64,000 nt of DNA from Hydrocarboniphaga effusa AP103 (lineage in GTDB: Bacteria > Pseudomonadota > Gammaproteobacteria > Nevskiales > Nevskiaceae), in the NCBI RefSeq assembly GCF_000271305.1, contig NZ_AKGD01000001.1, positions 2,157,501 through 2,221,500 on the forward strand. Direction: 5' to 3'. A program made the position numbers and the translations under genes. Below are positions 1 to 14,354 of this stretch, in pieces (within the stretch, counting starts at the first letter, position 1; each line of letters begins with the position of its first letter). The notes under the pieces are model-generated. The model was not told the origin of the DNA. It ran no database searches and saw only the letters and a program-made list of their open reading frames with translations.

Positions 1-2390
<2,390 letters not shown>

Positions 2391-2540
2391 ATAACGCTCA
2401 AGCATTTTCGTGGCAACACGAATACGCAAAAACGATTTTCACGTCATCACTGACCGACGTTGAAACAGCGCTTCATAGTGATTCGACTACAAACCAAATT
2501 CGGGCGTATCGGCACCTAAGAACCGATACCCCAGCCAGTT

Positions 2541-2657
2541 TGCCTGGCGGCATTAGCGAGTTGGAACCACCCGTTCCCATCCCGAACACGGAAGTGAAAC
2601 GACTCAGCGCCGATGATAGTGTGGCAAGACCATGCGAGAGTAGGTCACTGCCAGGCT
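2541..2657 (+). rRNA. rrf: 5S ribosomal RNA
   Basis: 117 nt starting tgcctggcgg and ending actgccaggct; the two ends pair as helix I of 5S rRNA. Internal blocks cccgaacacggaagtgaaac and gcgccgatgatagtgtgg are diagnostic. The 150-nt spacer to the 23S gene contains no tRNA, as is usual for the 23S-5S spacer. Confidence 0.97.
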
Positions 2658-2665
2658 CTTAAATC

Positions 2666-2706
2666 CAAACCCCCTCCGGGAAACCGGCGGGGGTTTTCCT
2701 TTTTTA
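2666..2706 (+). terminator. Rho-independent terminator of the rRNA operon
   Basis: GC-rich stem (aaaccccctccgg paired with ccggcgggggttt, one mismatch) followed by a T-rich run cctttttt, immediately after the 5S gene. Confidence 0.85.
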
Positions 2707-2842
2707 GTCCTCTCTTCTGTGATCTGGGGTGAAAAACCGAAGCAGGATTCCCGATTTCTGTGAAACGCGTCCACGGATGCTGTACCCCGCCGGAGCAGCA
2801 TGGCTATGTCGCAATTTTGCGGCATACCGTCGGAGCTTCCCC

Positions 2843-3109
2843 ATGCGCTTTCTCACCAACGCATTGTTGTCCGCCTCGATTCTGCTTTTCGCGAGCACCT
2901 CGTGGGCGGTCAATATCAATACAGCCGATGCCAAGACTCTGGCCAAGGAACTCGATGGCGTTGGCGACAAAACGGCCGCCGCGATTGTCGAAGAGCGGAG
3001 GAAATCCCCGTTTACGAGCATCGAAGATGTCGATAAGCGCGTAAAAGGTTGGGGCAAGAAAACCAGCGAGAAGAACAAGGGAAAGGTGACGTTCTCGGAT
3101 AAGCAATAG
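2843..3109 (+). CDS. ComEA-like helix-hairpin-helix DNA-binding protein
   Basis: 88 aa. An N-terminal signal peptide (MRFLTNALLSASILLFASTSWA) is followed by one HhH module, with NINTADAKTLAKELDGVGDK as hairpin one and the region from SIEDVDKRVKGWGKK as hairpin two. This is the classic ComEA/YbaV layout: a periplasmic DNA-binding protein, in competent bacteria the receptor that pulls transforming DNA across the outer membrane. The protein is short and soluble, as in Gram-negative species. I chose the ATG at 2843 over an in-frame ATG at 2729 because it puts the signal peptide at the N-terminus. It is monocistronic, between the rRNA terminator and a convergent gene. Confidence 0.85.
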   Translation: MRFLTNALLSASILLFASTSWAVNINTADAKTLAKELDGVGDKTAAAIVEERRKSPFTSIEDVDKRVKGWGKKTSEKNKGKVTFSDKQ

Positions 3110-3129
3110 CGCTTCCGGGGCCTATTGTT

Positions 3130-3153
3130 CAAGGGCGGCCTCGGCCGCCCTTG
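3130..3153. terminator. Hairpin between convergent genes
   Basis: Perfect 10-bp stem (caagggcggc / gccgcccttg) with a ctcg tetraloop. There is no strong T-run on either side, but its position between the convergent comEA-like and glutaminyl cyclase-like genes suggests a bidirectional terminator. Confidence 0.6.
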
Positions 3154-3167
3154 AAGTTCTGCCCGAA

Positions 3168-3971
3168 CTAGTGCGAGCTCACGCCTTCGACTTTCAGCTC
3201 GAATATTTTAGGCCAGCATTTCCCGGTGACCAGTAAATGCTGGGTCTGAACGTCGTAAGCAATGCCGTTGAGCACGTGTTCCTCGGCATCCCAGCCTGCC
3301 GGCTTGGCAAAACGGCTCTGCAGCGCACTGAGATCCAGCCAATTCAAGACGTGACCGGTCTGCGGATCAAGCACTGCAATCCGATCGCTGTGCCAGACGT
3401 TGGCATAAACCCGGCCCTTTACGAACTCGAGCTCGTTGAGTTGATCGACGGGCTTTCCCGACGCCGTTACTTCGATCGCGCGGAGCGCCTCCCAGTTAGA
3501 GGGAGCCCGCTCGGTCAAAGTTGACGACCCGTCGCTGACCAGTAAATGGTCACCCCCCATCGTGGGGAGATGGGTGATTCCCCAGCCTTCGGTCGGGTTT
3601 TGCAAGCGACGCCGCTCGCGAATACTCGAATCGACGACGAAGACCACGCGCTCCCGCCACGTCAGGATGAAAAGTTCGTCGCCGACCCAAGTCAACCCTT
3701 CCAGGAAGGCTTCCGCAGGACCTTTGTGCTTCGCGGGCGGCTTCCGGGCACGGAAGTCACTAATGGAAAGAGACGAGCGGCCATAACCTCCGGCCGATTC
3801 ATAAAGCAGGCCATTTTTTATCTCGAGGCCTTGGGTGAAGCTGGAAATATCGTGATTGAACTCGTCAACGATGCTGTAGGCCAGCAGTGGAATAGGGCTT
3901 CCGTCGCTCTTTGCATTCGCCGTATAAGCGATAAGTACGGAAAGTGCACATAAAGAACATGCTCTAAGCAT
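3168..3971 (-). CDS. Glutaminyl-peptide cyclotransferase (plant/bacterial-type beta-propeller)
   Basis: 267 aa from the ATG at 3971, which gives a clean signal peptide (MLRACSLCALSVLIAYTANA), so the protein is probably periplasmic. Family hallmarks are SSFTQGLE near the N-terminus, LNELEFVKGRVYANVWHSD in the middle, and HVLNGIAYDVQTQHLLVTGK with CWPKIFEL at the C-terminus. These match the plant/bacterial glutamine cyclotransferase family, a five-bladed propeller that converts N-terminal glutamine to pyroglutamate. An in-frame upstream TTG (4016) would bury the signal peptide. It is convergent with the comEA-like gene and shows no operon partner. Confidence 0.85.
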   Translation of the reverse strand: MLRACSLCALSVLIAYTANAKSDGSPIPLLAYSIVDEFNHDISSFTQGLEIKNGLLYESAGGYGRSSLSISDFRARKPPAKHKGPAEAFLEGLTWVGDELFILTWRERVVFVVDSSIRERRRLQNPTEGWGITHLPTMGGDHLLVSDGSSTLTERAPSNWEALRAIEVTASGKPVDQLNELEFVKGRVYANVWHSDRIAVLDPQTGHVLNWLDLSALQSRFAKPAGWDAEEHVLNGIAYDVQTQHLLVTGKCWPKIFELKVEGVSSH

Positions 3972-4105
3972 GTGACGACAAAGCGCTTGTGATAGAGGAT
4001 TGACTTTTTTTTGCAAATGCGTAAAGTTCCAAAATAGCGAAGAATGGTTTCTTCGTGGTTAATCTCAAACTTGCTTGAACGTCTCTATCGACGGAGGATA
4101 GACAC

Positions 4106-4501
4106 ATGGCGGTGAAATCCAAAGTGGCTAAGAAGTCGGCCAAGAAGGCGTCTAAGAAGACCGCCAAAAAGGCCGTGAAGAAGGTTGTTAAGAAGGCCGC
4201 GGCGAAGAAAGCCACGAAGAAGGCCGTGAAGAAGGTCAGCGCCAAAAAGGCCACCAAAAAGGTCGCCAAGAAGGCTGCTTCCAAAAAGGCCGTGAAGAAG
4301 GTCGGTGCCAAGAAGGCCACCAAGAAAGTTGCAAAGAAGGCCGGCGCTAAGAAACTCAGCGTCAAGAAAACGGCCAAGAAGCTGATCGGAAAGGCCAAGT
4401 CGGTTGCCAAGAAGGCTCGCAAGGCCGTCAAGAAGGTCGTTGAGCCGACTCCGGCTGCCGCCGAACCGGCGCTTGCCCCTGCCCCCACTCCGATCGTTTG
4501 A
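4106..4501 (+). CDS. Histone H1-like lysine/alanine-rich protein
   Basis: 131 aa made almost entirely of Lys, Ala and Val in imperfect AKK / KKAxKKxxKK repeats, with a proline/alanine-rich C-terminal tail. Proteins of this composition (AlgP/HctB/Hc1-like) bind DNA through charge and act in nucleoid compaction or transcriptional control. A strong ribosome site (ggagg, 9 nt upstream) fixes the ATG. The gene is monocistronic and followed by a perfect terminator. The repeats will be prone to copy-number variation between strains. The exact role cannot be told from sequence. Confidence 0.85.
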   Translation: MAVKSKVAKKSAKKASKKTAKKAVKKVVKKAAAKKATKKAVKKVSAKKATKKVAKKAASKKAVKKVGAKKATKKVAKKAGAKKLSVKKTAKKLIGKAKSVAKKARKAVKKVVEPTPAAAEPALAPAPTPIV

Positions 4502-4542
4502 TCCATTCGGCGGCAAGCCCGCCGAATCGAGTGGATGGCGAT

Positions 4543-4572
4543 ACGGCGCGGAATTCATTCCGCGCCGTTTTT
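4543..4572 (+). terminator. Rho-independent terminator
   Basis: 12-bp perfect stem (acggcgcggaat / attccgcgccgt) with a 2-nt loop, followed by a T tract. It lies after the histone H1-like gene; a second smaller hairpin (ttcggcgg / ccgccgaa) precedes it at about 4507-4525. Confidence 0.85.
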
Positions 4573-4630
4573 GTGCCCGGCGACTAAACTGTCGCCCCTT
4601 TGCACTGACGGCGGGTGGCCGGGACACATC

Positions 4631-5497
4631 ATGATTCGCAGCATGACGGGTTATGCTCGGGCCGAGGCTCAGGGGCCTTGGGGGCGGCTCAGCTGGGAGC
4701 TGCGCGGGGTCAATCACCGTTACCTCGATCTGCAGTTCAAACTTCCCGACGAAGTTCGCGGGCTTGAGAACGAGTTCCGCGCGCTCGCGCTGGCGCATCT
4801 CGCGCGCGGGAAAGTCGAAGGCGGTCTTCGGCTTACGCGCGACACCACAGCCAACGCGGCTCTCGAAGTCGATGATGAGCGGCTCGCGCAGGTCAGCGCG
4901 GCGCTCGACCGGATCGCCCAAGCACTGACCGCGACCGCGTTGCCAGATCCGCTACGCGTACTCTCGTTTCCGGGCGTTACCCGTGAAACGCCGCAGGACC
5001 CGGTGCCGCTGATGCAGGCCGCTCGCCAGTTGTTCAGACAGGCGCTTGCCGAGTTCGCCGAGACCAAATCCCGCGAAGGCGAGCGCCTCGCGCAGTTCAT
5101 CGCCGAACGTTGCGACGCGGTTGAGGCGCTGGCGTCCCAGGTGCGCGAGCGCTATGCGATCGTGCGCACGCAATGGCTCGAAAGGCTGCGCCAAAAGGCG
5201 CGTGACCTGCAGGTCGAACTCGATCCGGCGCGTATCGAGCAGGAGTTGGTTCTCGCGCTGCAGCGGCTCGACGTGGAAGAAGAACTCTCGCGTCTGGCTT
5301 CGCATCTGGTCGAAGTTCGCGCCGCCCTGTCTCGACAGGAGCCGATCGGCCGGCGTCTGGATTTCCTCATGCAGGAGCTCAATCGCGAGGCCAATACGCT
5401 GTCGTCGAAATCGCAGGACGCGGAGATGACGCGTAGCGCCGTCGACATGAAAGTGGCCATCGAACAGATGCGCGAACAAGTGCAGAACATCGAGTAA
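4631..5497 (+). CDS. yicC: YicC/YloC family endoribonuclease
   Basis: 288 aa. The N-terminus MIRSMTGYARAE is the family signature. The middle has long amphipathic helices, and the C-terminal DUF1732 segment is clear (GRRLDFLMQELNREANTLSS, then KSQDAEMTRSAVDMKVAIEQ and MREQVQNIE). Known members are oligomeric RNases that act on small RNAs and mRNA. A longer reading frame exists upstream (4535), but the ATG at 4631 gives the family N-terminus. It is immediately followed by gmk, the usual pairing in proteobacteria, 10 nt apart and presumably co-transcribed. Confidence 0.95.
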   Translation: MIRSMTGYARAEAQGPWGRLSWELRGVNHRYLDLQFKLPDEVRGLENEFRALALAHLARGKVEGGLRLTRDTTANAALEVDDERLAQVSAALDRIAQALTATALPDPLRVLSFPGVTRETPQDPVPLMQAARQLFRQALAEFAETKSREGERLAQFIAERCDAVEALASQVRERYAIVRTQWLERLRQKARDLQVELDPARIEQELVLALQRLDVEEELSRLASHLVEVRAALSRQEPIGRRLDFLMQELNREANTLSSKSQDAEMTRSAVDMKVAIEQMREQVQNIE

Positions 5498-5507
5498 GCC
5501 CGTCCCG

Positions 5508-6167
5508 ATGAGCCAGCGTCAGGCCCCACGGGGTCATCTCTATATTTTGTCGGCCCCCTCCGGCGGCGGAAAAACGAGCCTGAGCCGAGCCTTGTTGCCT
5601 TGGCTGGCGGCGCACGGAATTCATGCCGAGATTTCCGTCTCGTACACGACGCGCGCTCCGCGCGCGGGCGAAACCGAAGGCGTGCACTACAACTTCGTCG
5701 ACGCCGCCGAATTCCAGCGCCGTGTCGAAGCGCGGGATTTTCTCGAGTACGCCGACGTATTCGGTCGCCGCTACGGTACCGGGCGCCGGCGCACCGAAGC
5801 GCTGCTGCAGGCCGGGCATGACGTGATTCTCGACATCGACTGGCAGGGCGCACGCCAGGTGCGTGAGCAGATCGCCGATGTGGTGAGCATCTTCATCCTG
5901 CCGCCGTCCGCGCAGGAGCTCGAGCGCCGGCTGCGTTCGCGCGCGACCGACAGCGATGAAATCATCGAGGGACGCATGGCCTCGGCCCGGGCCGAGATGT
6001 CGCACTACGGCGAATACGATCATCTGATCGTCAACGAGAATTTCGAGCGGGCGGTCGAGCAGCTTGGGTCGATTTTGCTCGAACGGCGCCTCAGGAGAGA
6101 CGGCCAGATCGCCCTGCACGCCGACCTGATCGCCAGCTTGGTGGCATCGCCGGATCAGAAAGGCTAA
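5508..6167 (+). CDS. gmk: Guanylate kinase
   Basis: 219 aa. It phosphorylates GMP to GDP with ATP. The P-loop SAPSGGGKTS lies at residues ~15-24, the GMP-binding loop SYTTRAPRAGETEGVHY at ~44-60, then FLEYADVFGRRYGT and DIDWQGARQV. Length and motifs fit the family. It lies between yicC and rpoZ, the conserved yicC-gmk-rpoZ order. RpoZ is translated 36 nt downstream. Confidence 0.98.
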   Translation: MSQRQAPRGHLYILSAPSGGGKTSLSRALLPWLAAHGIHAEISVSYTTRAPRAGETEGVHYNFVDAAEFQRRVEARDFLEYADVFGRRYGTGRRRTEALLQAGHDVILDIDWQGARQVREQIADVVSIFILPPSAQELERRLRSRATDSDEIIEGRMASARAEMSHYGEYDHLIVNENFERAVEQLGSILLERRLRRDGQIALHADLIASLVASPDQKG

Positions 6168-6203
6168 AATATTGCCCCTTTTCCCGTGCCGGGGTCGCTG
6201 CAA

Positions 6204-6467
6204 ATGGCTCGTGTTACCGCCGAAGATTGCCTGCTCAGAATTCCCAACCAGTTCGAACTGACCCTGGTCGCTGCCAAGCGTGCGCGCCAGCTGGCTCGTG
6301 GGGCCGAAGCACGCCTGCCGTGGGGCAACCACAAGTCCACCGTGCTCTCACTGCGTGAGATCGCCGACGGCTACGTCGGTCGCGACGTGCTCGCCGAGCA
6401 GGATCTGCCTGCCATCCAGCAGCCGAAAGTCGATCTCGAGCCGCTGGACGCCAGCTTCGACCTCTAA
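6204..6467 (+). CDS. rpoZ: DNA-directed RNA polymerase omega subunit
   Basis: 87 aa. [20 protein letters not shown] and the following VAAKRARQL are diagnostic of omega, which wraps the beta' C-terminus and assists RNA polymerase assembly. The ATG at 6204 is preferred to a GTG at 6186 by homology. In many gammaproteobacteria spoT follows rpoZ directly; here a hairpin and transketolase follow instead. Confidence 0.98.
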   Translation: MARVTAEDCLLRIPNQFELTLVAAKRARQLARGAEARLPWGNHKSTVLSLREIADGYVGRDVLAEQDLPAIQQPKVDLEPLDASFDL

Positions 6468-6493
6468 GTCGTCGAGATCATGTAATTCCACTT

Positions 6494-6519
6494 CAAGGCC
6501 GGCCATGTTGCCGGCCTTG
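6494..6519 (+). terminator. Hairpin downstream of rpoZ
   Basis: Perfect 10-bp stem (caaggccggc / gccggccttg) with loop catgtt, 26 nt after the rpoZ stop codon. The following bases (tcgttt) give only a weak T-run. Confidence 0.65.
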
Positions 6520-6574
6520 TCGTTTGCAAACGGATGGTCGTTTGCAGCTGCAAACCAATGTCGTTTGCAAAGTG
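6518..6574 (+). promoter_or_regulatory. Repeated palindromic GTTTGCAAAC operator-like array before transketolase
   Basis: Three copies of tcgtttgca in 55 nt (starting 6520, 6538 and 6561). The first forms the perfect 12-nt palindrome cgtttgcaaacg. The second sits in the palindrome tttgcagctgcaaa. The third is cgtttgcaaag. This spacing and symmetry look like tandem sites for a dimeric repressor, about 95-150 nt upstream of the transketolase start. The regulator is not identified. Confidence 0.55.
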
Positions 6575-6667
6575 TTGCCCGTTCGAAAAGCGGGGCCAAT
6601 GAGCCTCGCGGCCGGCTTCGCCGGAACCAATCCGCCACCCCTGTACTTTGTGAGGTTGTTCGTCTCG

Positions 6668-9717
<3,050 letters not shown>

Positions 9718-9729
9718 GCCTCTGCTTAT

Positions 9730-9824
9730 GTGAGGCGCGAGGGGTGAGGCGTGAGGCGCAACAGCGCGCTCAGCCTCACCCTTCTTTCGTTTCAACGCCT
9801 CATTACTCACTCCTCACGCCTCAC
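9730..9824. repeat. Imperfect inverted GTGAGGCGTGAGG repeat between gap and pgk
   Basis: A 30-nt arm (9730-9759, starting gtgaggcgcgagg) recurs as an inverted imperfect copy at 9795-9824 (ending cctcacgcctcac), with about 80 percent identity by eye. The unit is itself built from GTGAGG/GCGTGAGG steps. It can fold into a long hairpin in the leader of pgk. Similar GTGAGG tracts occur in intergenic DNA of Xanthomonadales genomes, from memory. Confidence 0.7.
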
Positions 9825-9834
9825 GGACCCAGAC

Positions 9835-11019
<1,185 letters not shown>

Positions 11020-11036
11020 TCGGCTGCGTCGATGTG

Positions 11037-11066
11037 AAAAAGGCCTCGCGACTGCGAGGCCTTTTT
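11037..11066 (+). terminator. Rho-independent terminator after pgk
   Basis: 13-bp perfect stem (aaaaaggcctcgc / gcgaggccttttt) with a 4-nt loop, with A and T tracts on the two sides. It can work on both strands and also serves the convergent ridA gene. Confidence 0.9.
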
Positions 11067-11091
11067 CGTGGCGCGAGGCGAACGCCGAAAC

Positions 11092-11436
11092 TCAAACCGC
11101 CGCCGTCACCACGATCTCGATCTTCCAATCGGCCTGAGCCAGGCTGGCCTGCACAGTCGCGCGCGGCGGCGTGTGACCCGGCACCACCCAGGCATCCCAG
11201 ACTTCGTTCATCGCACCGATGTCGCGGATATCGGCGAGGAAGATTTCGGCGCGCAGGATGCGGCGCTTGTCGGTGCCGGCCTGGAAGAGCAGGGCGTCGA
11301 TCGAAGCGAGCACCTGCGCGGTCTGGCCGCGAATGTCGGCACCGCGGTCATCCGGAATTTGCCCGGCCAGATAAGCGACGCCATTGTGAATGGCCATTTC
11401 CGACAGCCGCGGGCCAACCTCGTAGCGTTGAATCAT
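11092..11436 (-). CDS. RidA family (YjgF/YER057c/UK114) protein
   Basis: 114 aa. The family's conserved core is present: NGVAYLAGQIPDD, QTAQVLASIDALLFQAGTD, ILRAEIFLADI, and the C-terminal PPRATVQASLAQADWKIEI with the arginine that binds the carboxylate of imine intermediates. Members hydrolyse reactive enamine/imine products of PLP enzymes. AAAGGA lies ahead of the ATG. It starts 18 nt downstream of the MFS gene on the same strand, so the two are probably co-transcribed; whether the function is linked to the transporter is unknown. Confidence 0.9.
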   Translation of the reverse strand: MIQRYEVGPRLSEMAIHNGVAYLAGQIPDDRGADIRGQTAQVLASIDALLFQAGTDKRRILRAEIFLADIRDIGAMNEVWDAWVVPGHTPPRATVQASLAQADWKIEIVVTAAV

Positions 11437-11454
11437 CGAAAAATCCTTTGAAAG

Positions 11455-12705
11455 TCAGGCGGCGCGGCGCACGCGGTTCATGAGCAGGCCGACCACGATG
11501 AACAGCAGAGTCGCGCTCAGCGCGAGTGACCAGTGAATGCCGATCTGCTGGCCGACCAGGCCCACGGTGACGCCGCTGAAAGTGCGCATGCCCATCGCGA
11601 ACATGTTGTAGACGCCGATCGCCTTGCCGCGCATCTGCACCGGCGCTTCGAGCTGTACCAGCGTTTGCGACATCGCGTTGAAGGCGAGCTCGACGAAACC
11701 TGCGCAGAACAGCAGCACGAGCGACAGGGGATACAGCGGATTGAATGCGAATGCTGCGAGCAGTACGCACCAGAGCATCGCGAGCACGCAGGCGCTGCGC
11801 ACCGCCGGGCGCAGCAGGCTGCGGCTTTCGAGCAGGATGCCGGCCGTCAGTGCCCCGGCCGCGTCGGCTGCCAGCAGCGCGCTGTACGAGAAATCGACAT
11901 GGCCGTGGCCGAGCCCCTGTGCGAAGCCCGGCATCTGCGCCTGGTAGGCGTTGCCGATGAACAGCGAAGCCGAGCCGGCGAGTGCGGTCATCGTCGCAAT
12001 CACGCGATTGCGCCCGACTTCCTGTGCCGCTCGCCAGACGTCGCCGAGCGTTCGAATGGCGCGCTGTCTGACCGCGCTGCCGGCTGCGCGGAACTTCGGC
12101 CCGTAGGGTGCAGCGACGAGCCAGAGGATGAAGGGCAGGTACAGTGCCGCGTTGACCAGAATGCCAAGCTTGGGTCCGAACGTGAGCAGAAATGCGCCGC
12201 CGATGGCTGGCCCGGTGAGCAGGCCGAGCTGGCGCGCGGTGGCGTTGAGTCGCACCGCACTCTGCAGATGCGCGGGACCGACGATGTCGTAGATCAGCAC
12301 CTGCGCCGGCGCACCCCAGAGCACGCCGGCACAGCCGTGGACGATCAGCAGAGTCGCCGCATGCCAGAGTTGCAGGCTGTCGGTGATGAACAGCGCGCCC
12401 CAGGCCAGCGAGACGCCCGCGAACAGGCCCATGCCGAGCTGGATCATGCGCCGCGGGTCGTAGCGGTCGGACAGCGCGCCCGAGTACACCGAGAACAGCA
12501 GAAACGGCAGCCAGTGCGAAATCACCGCGAAGCCGCCGAGCGCGGCCGAGTGGAACTTCTGGAAGATCACCCAGTAGCTGATCACGTGCTCGATGCTATC
12601 GGCCATCATCGCCATCGCCGACCAGGCGAAAAACTGGCGAAAGCCCGGATGGCGCAGTGCGGCGAAAGCGACGTGGGGCGAAGGCGATGCGGCGGGAGCG
12701 GTCAC
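11455..12705 (-). CDS. MFS transporter, MFS_3/EntS-like
   Basis: 416 aa with about 12 hydrophobic helices. The loop 2-3 motif GALSDRYDPRRMIQLGMGL is the MFS motif A (GxxxDRxxRR). The fold and the N-terminal FRQFFAWSAMAMMADSIEHV resemble the EntS/DHA3 group of drug or siderophore exporters. The start is a GTG at 12705. The substrate cannot be inferred. It precedes ridA on the same transcript and is divergent from lemA. Confidence 0.85.
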   Translation of the reverse strand: MTAPAASPSPHVAFAALRHPGFRQFFAWSAMAMMADSIEHVISYWVIFQKFHSAALGGFAVISHWLPFLLFSVYSGALSDRYDPRRMIQLGMGLFAGVSLAWGALFITDSLQLWHAATLLIVHGCAGVLWGAPAQVLIYDIVGPAHLQSAVRLNATARQLGLLTGPAIGGAFLLTFGPKLGILVNAALYLPFILWLVAAPYGPKFRAAGSAVRQRAIRTLGDVWRAAQEVGRNRVIATMTALAGSASLFIGNAYQAQMPGFAQGLGHGHVDFSYSALLAADAAGALTAGILLESRSLLRPAVRSACVLAMLWCVLLAAFAFNPLYPLSLVLLFCAGFVELAFNAMSQTLVQLEAPVQMRGKAIGVYNMFAMGMRTFSGVTVGLVGQQIGIHWSLALSATLLFIVVGLLMNRVRRAA

Positions 12706-12844
12706 GGCGTGGTTCGGCGAGCGATTCCAAAACGGCCACTATGATGCCAGCTCATCGCGTTCAGCCTTGAAATCGCGCCTGCCGCTAGCATCAACATCTC
12801 ATCGCCTGATCGCGCAAGCTGATCGCTCAACCGGGGAGTCGTAC

Positions 12845-13447
12845 ATGAAGCGTGGGAATCTACTGATGCGCTGGATCGCGCCGCTCGTTGCGGTCGTGCT
12901 GCTGTCGGGCTGCGGCTACAACACCCTCCAGCAGCAGGACGAGGCCGTGAACGCCGCCTGGTCCGAAGTGCTCAACCAGTACCAGCGTCGCGCCGACCTC
13001 GTGCCGAATCTCGTCAACACCGTAAAGGGCTACGCCGCGCAGGAAGAGAGGGTGCTGACCGAGGTCACCGAGGCGCGTGCGCGCGTCGGCGGCATCCAGG
13101 CCACGCCCGAGCTCGTCAACGATCCGGCCGCGTTCGAGAAGTTCACGCAGGCGCAGGGCCAGCTGACCTCGGCGCTGTCGCGCCTGCTCGTGGTCACCGA
13201 GAACTATCCGGACCTCAAGTCGAACCAGAACTTCCGCGACCTGCAGGCCCAGCTCGAAGGCACCGAGAACCGCATCACCGTGGCGCGCAAGCGTTACATC
13301 GACTCGGTGCAGGCCTACAACACCACCGTGCGCTCGTTCCCGAGCAACCTGACGGCCAAGTTCACGGGCGCGAGCGTCAAGCCGAACTTCAAGGTCGAGA
13401 ACGAGGCGCAGATCTCGGCGCCGCCGAAGGTCGATTTCGGCTCCTGA
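12845..13447 (+). CDS. lemA: LemA family lipoprotein
   Basis: 200 aa. A lipobox (LLSGC) lies at the end of the signal peptide, so it is membrane anchored. The LemA core follows: QQQDEAVNAAWSEVLNQYQRR, ADLVPNLVNTVKGYA, then a helical bundle ending in TVRSFPSNLTAKF. The family is linked to envelope stress and is often encoded beside TPM-domain proteins, as here: two TPM genes follow. The ATG at 12845 is chosen because the 84-codon in-frame extension overlaps the divergent promoter region. Confidence 0.95.
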   Translation: MKRGNLLMRWIAPLVAVVLLSGCGYNTLQQQDEAVNAAWSEVLNQYQRRADLVPNLVNTVKGYAAQEERVLTEVTEARARVGGIQATPELVNDPAAFEKFTQAQGQLTSALSRLLVVTENYPDLKSNQNFRDLQAQLEGTENRITVARKRYIDSVQAYNTTVRSFPSNLTAKFTGASVKPNFKVENEAQISAPPKVDFGS

Positions 13448-13472
13448 AGCCGCGCTCGCGACGAGGCCCGCC

Positions 13473-14354
13473 GTGATCCTGCTGCGCGCGCTCGCGCTCG
13501 TGCTGCTCTGCGCCCTCGGAGTGGCGCAGGCGCAGACCGTCGAGGTGCCGAAGTTGCAGGCCCGCGTGACCGACCAGACCGGCACGCTGACCGCGACCGA
13601 GCAGCAGGCGCTCGAATCCAAGCTCGCCGCGTTCGAGCAGAGCAAGGGCAGCCAGATCGCGGTGCTGATCGTGCCGACCACGGGCGACGAGACCATCGAG
13701 CAGTTCGGCATTCGCGTCGCCGAGCAGTGGAAGCTCGGGCGCAAGGGCGTCGATGACGGCGCCCTGCTGCTCGTCGCCAAGGACGATCGCAAGCTGCGCA
13801 TCGAGGTCGGCTACGGGCTCGAAGGCGCGCTGCCCGACGCGGTCGCCAAGCGCATCGTCGCCGACGTCATCAGCCCGTATTTCCGGCGCGGCGACTACTA
13901 CATGGGCGTGTCGGCCGGCGTCGATGCGCTGATCGCGGTCGTGCAGGGCGAGGCGCTGCCCGAGCCTTCGCGCGATCGCTCGCATCGCGGTGGCGACGAT
14001 GCGTTCAAGACCGCGCTGGCCTGCCTGATCATCGGCGTGGTGGTCGGCCTGTTCGTGCGCAACATCAGCAACCGCTTCTTCGGCGGCGTCACGGCGCTGT
14101 CGATCGCCGGCGTCGGCACCGCCTTGTTCACGGCGCTGTCGCTCGGCGTCGTCTTCGGCCTGTTCGCGGCCGTCATCGTCATGCTCGGCGGACTCGGCGG
14201 CGGCTGGAGCAACGGCATCGGTGGCGGCCGTCGCGGCGGCTGGGGCGGAGGGTTCGGTGGCGGAGGTTTCGGCGGGGGCGGGTTTGGTGGCGGCGGCGGT
14301 TTTGGCGGTGGTGGTGGCGGGTTCGGAGGCGGCGGCGCCTCGGGAGACTGGTGA
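13473..14354 (+). CDS. TPM domain membrane protein with Gly-rich tail (YgcG-like)
   Basis: 293 aa, GTG start. The signal peptide ends at AQAQ. The TPM domain (~residues 25-160) contains RVTDQTGTLTATEQQALESK, SQIAVLIVPTTGDETIEQFG and KLRIEVGYGLEGALPD. Two TM helices follow (residues ~185-245), then a tail made almost only of Gly-Gly-Phe repeats. The same architecture occurs in YgcG-type proteins next to LemA. The role is unproven; some TPM proteins are phosphatases and others assist photosystem repair. The stop overlaps the next start. Confidence 0.9.
   Translation: MILLRALALVLLCALGVAQAQTVEVPKLQARVTDQTGTLTATEQQALESKLAAFEQSKGSQIAVLIVPTTGDETIEQFGIRVAEQWKLGRKGVDDGALLLVAKDDRKLRIEVGYGLEGALPDAVAKRIVADVISPYFRRGDYYMGVSAGVDALIAVVQGEALPEPSRDRSHRGGDDAFKTALACLIIGVVVGLFVRNISNRFFGGVTALSIAGVGTALFTALSLGVVFGLFAAVIVMLGGLGGGWSNGIGGGRRGGWGGGFGGGGFGGGGFGGGGGFGGGGGGFGGGGASGDW

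Noticed and set aside
2391..2540. Possible tRNA in the 23S-5S spacer
   Set aside because: No cloverleaf or TPsiC arm (GTTC-A/G-A) in a plausible frame was found.
4085..4921. Overlapping frames in the histone H1-like gene and upstream of yicC
   Set aside because: Low-complexity codons keep several frames open; the ribosome site and the AKK repeat support only the 4106-4501 frame.
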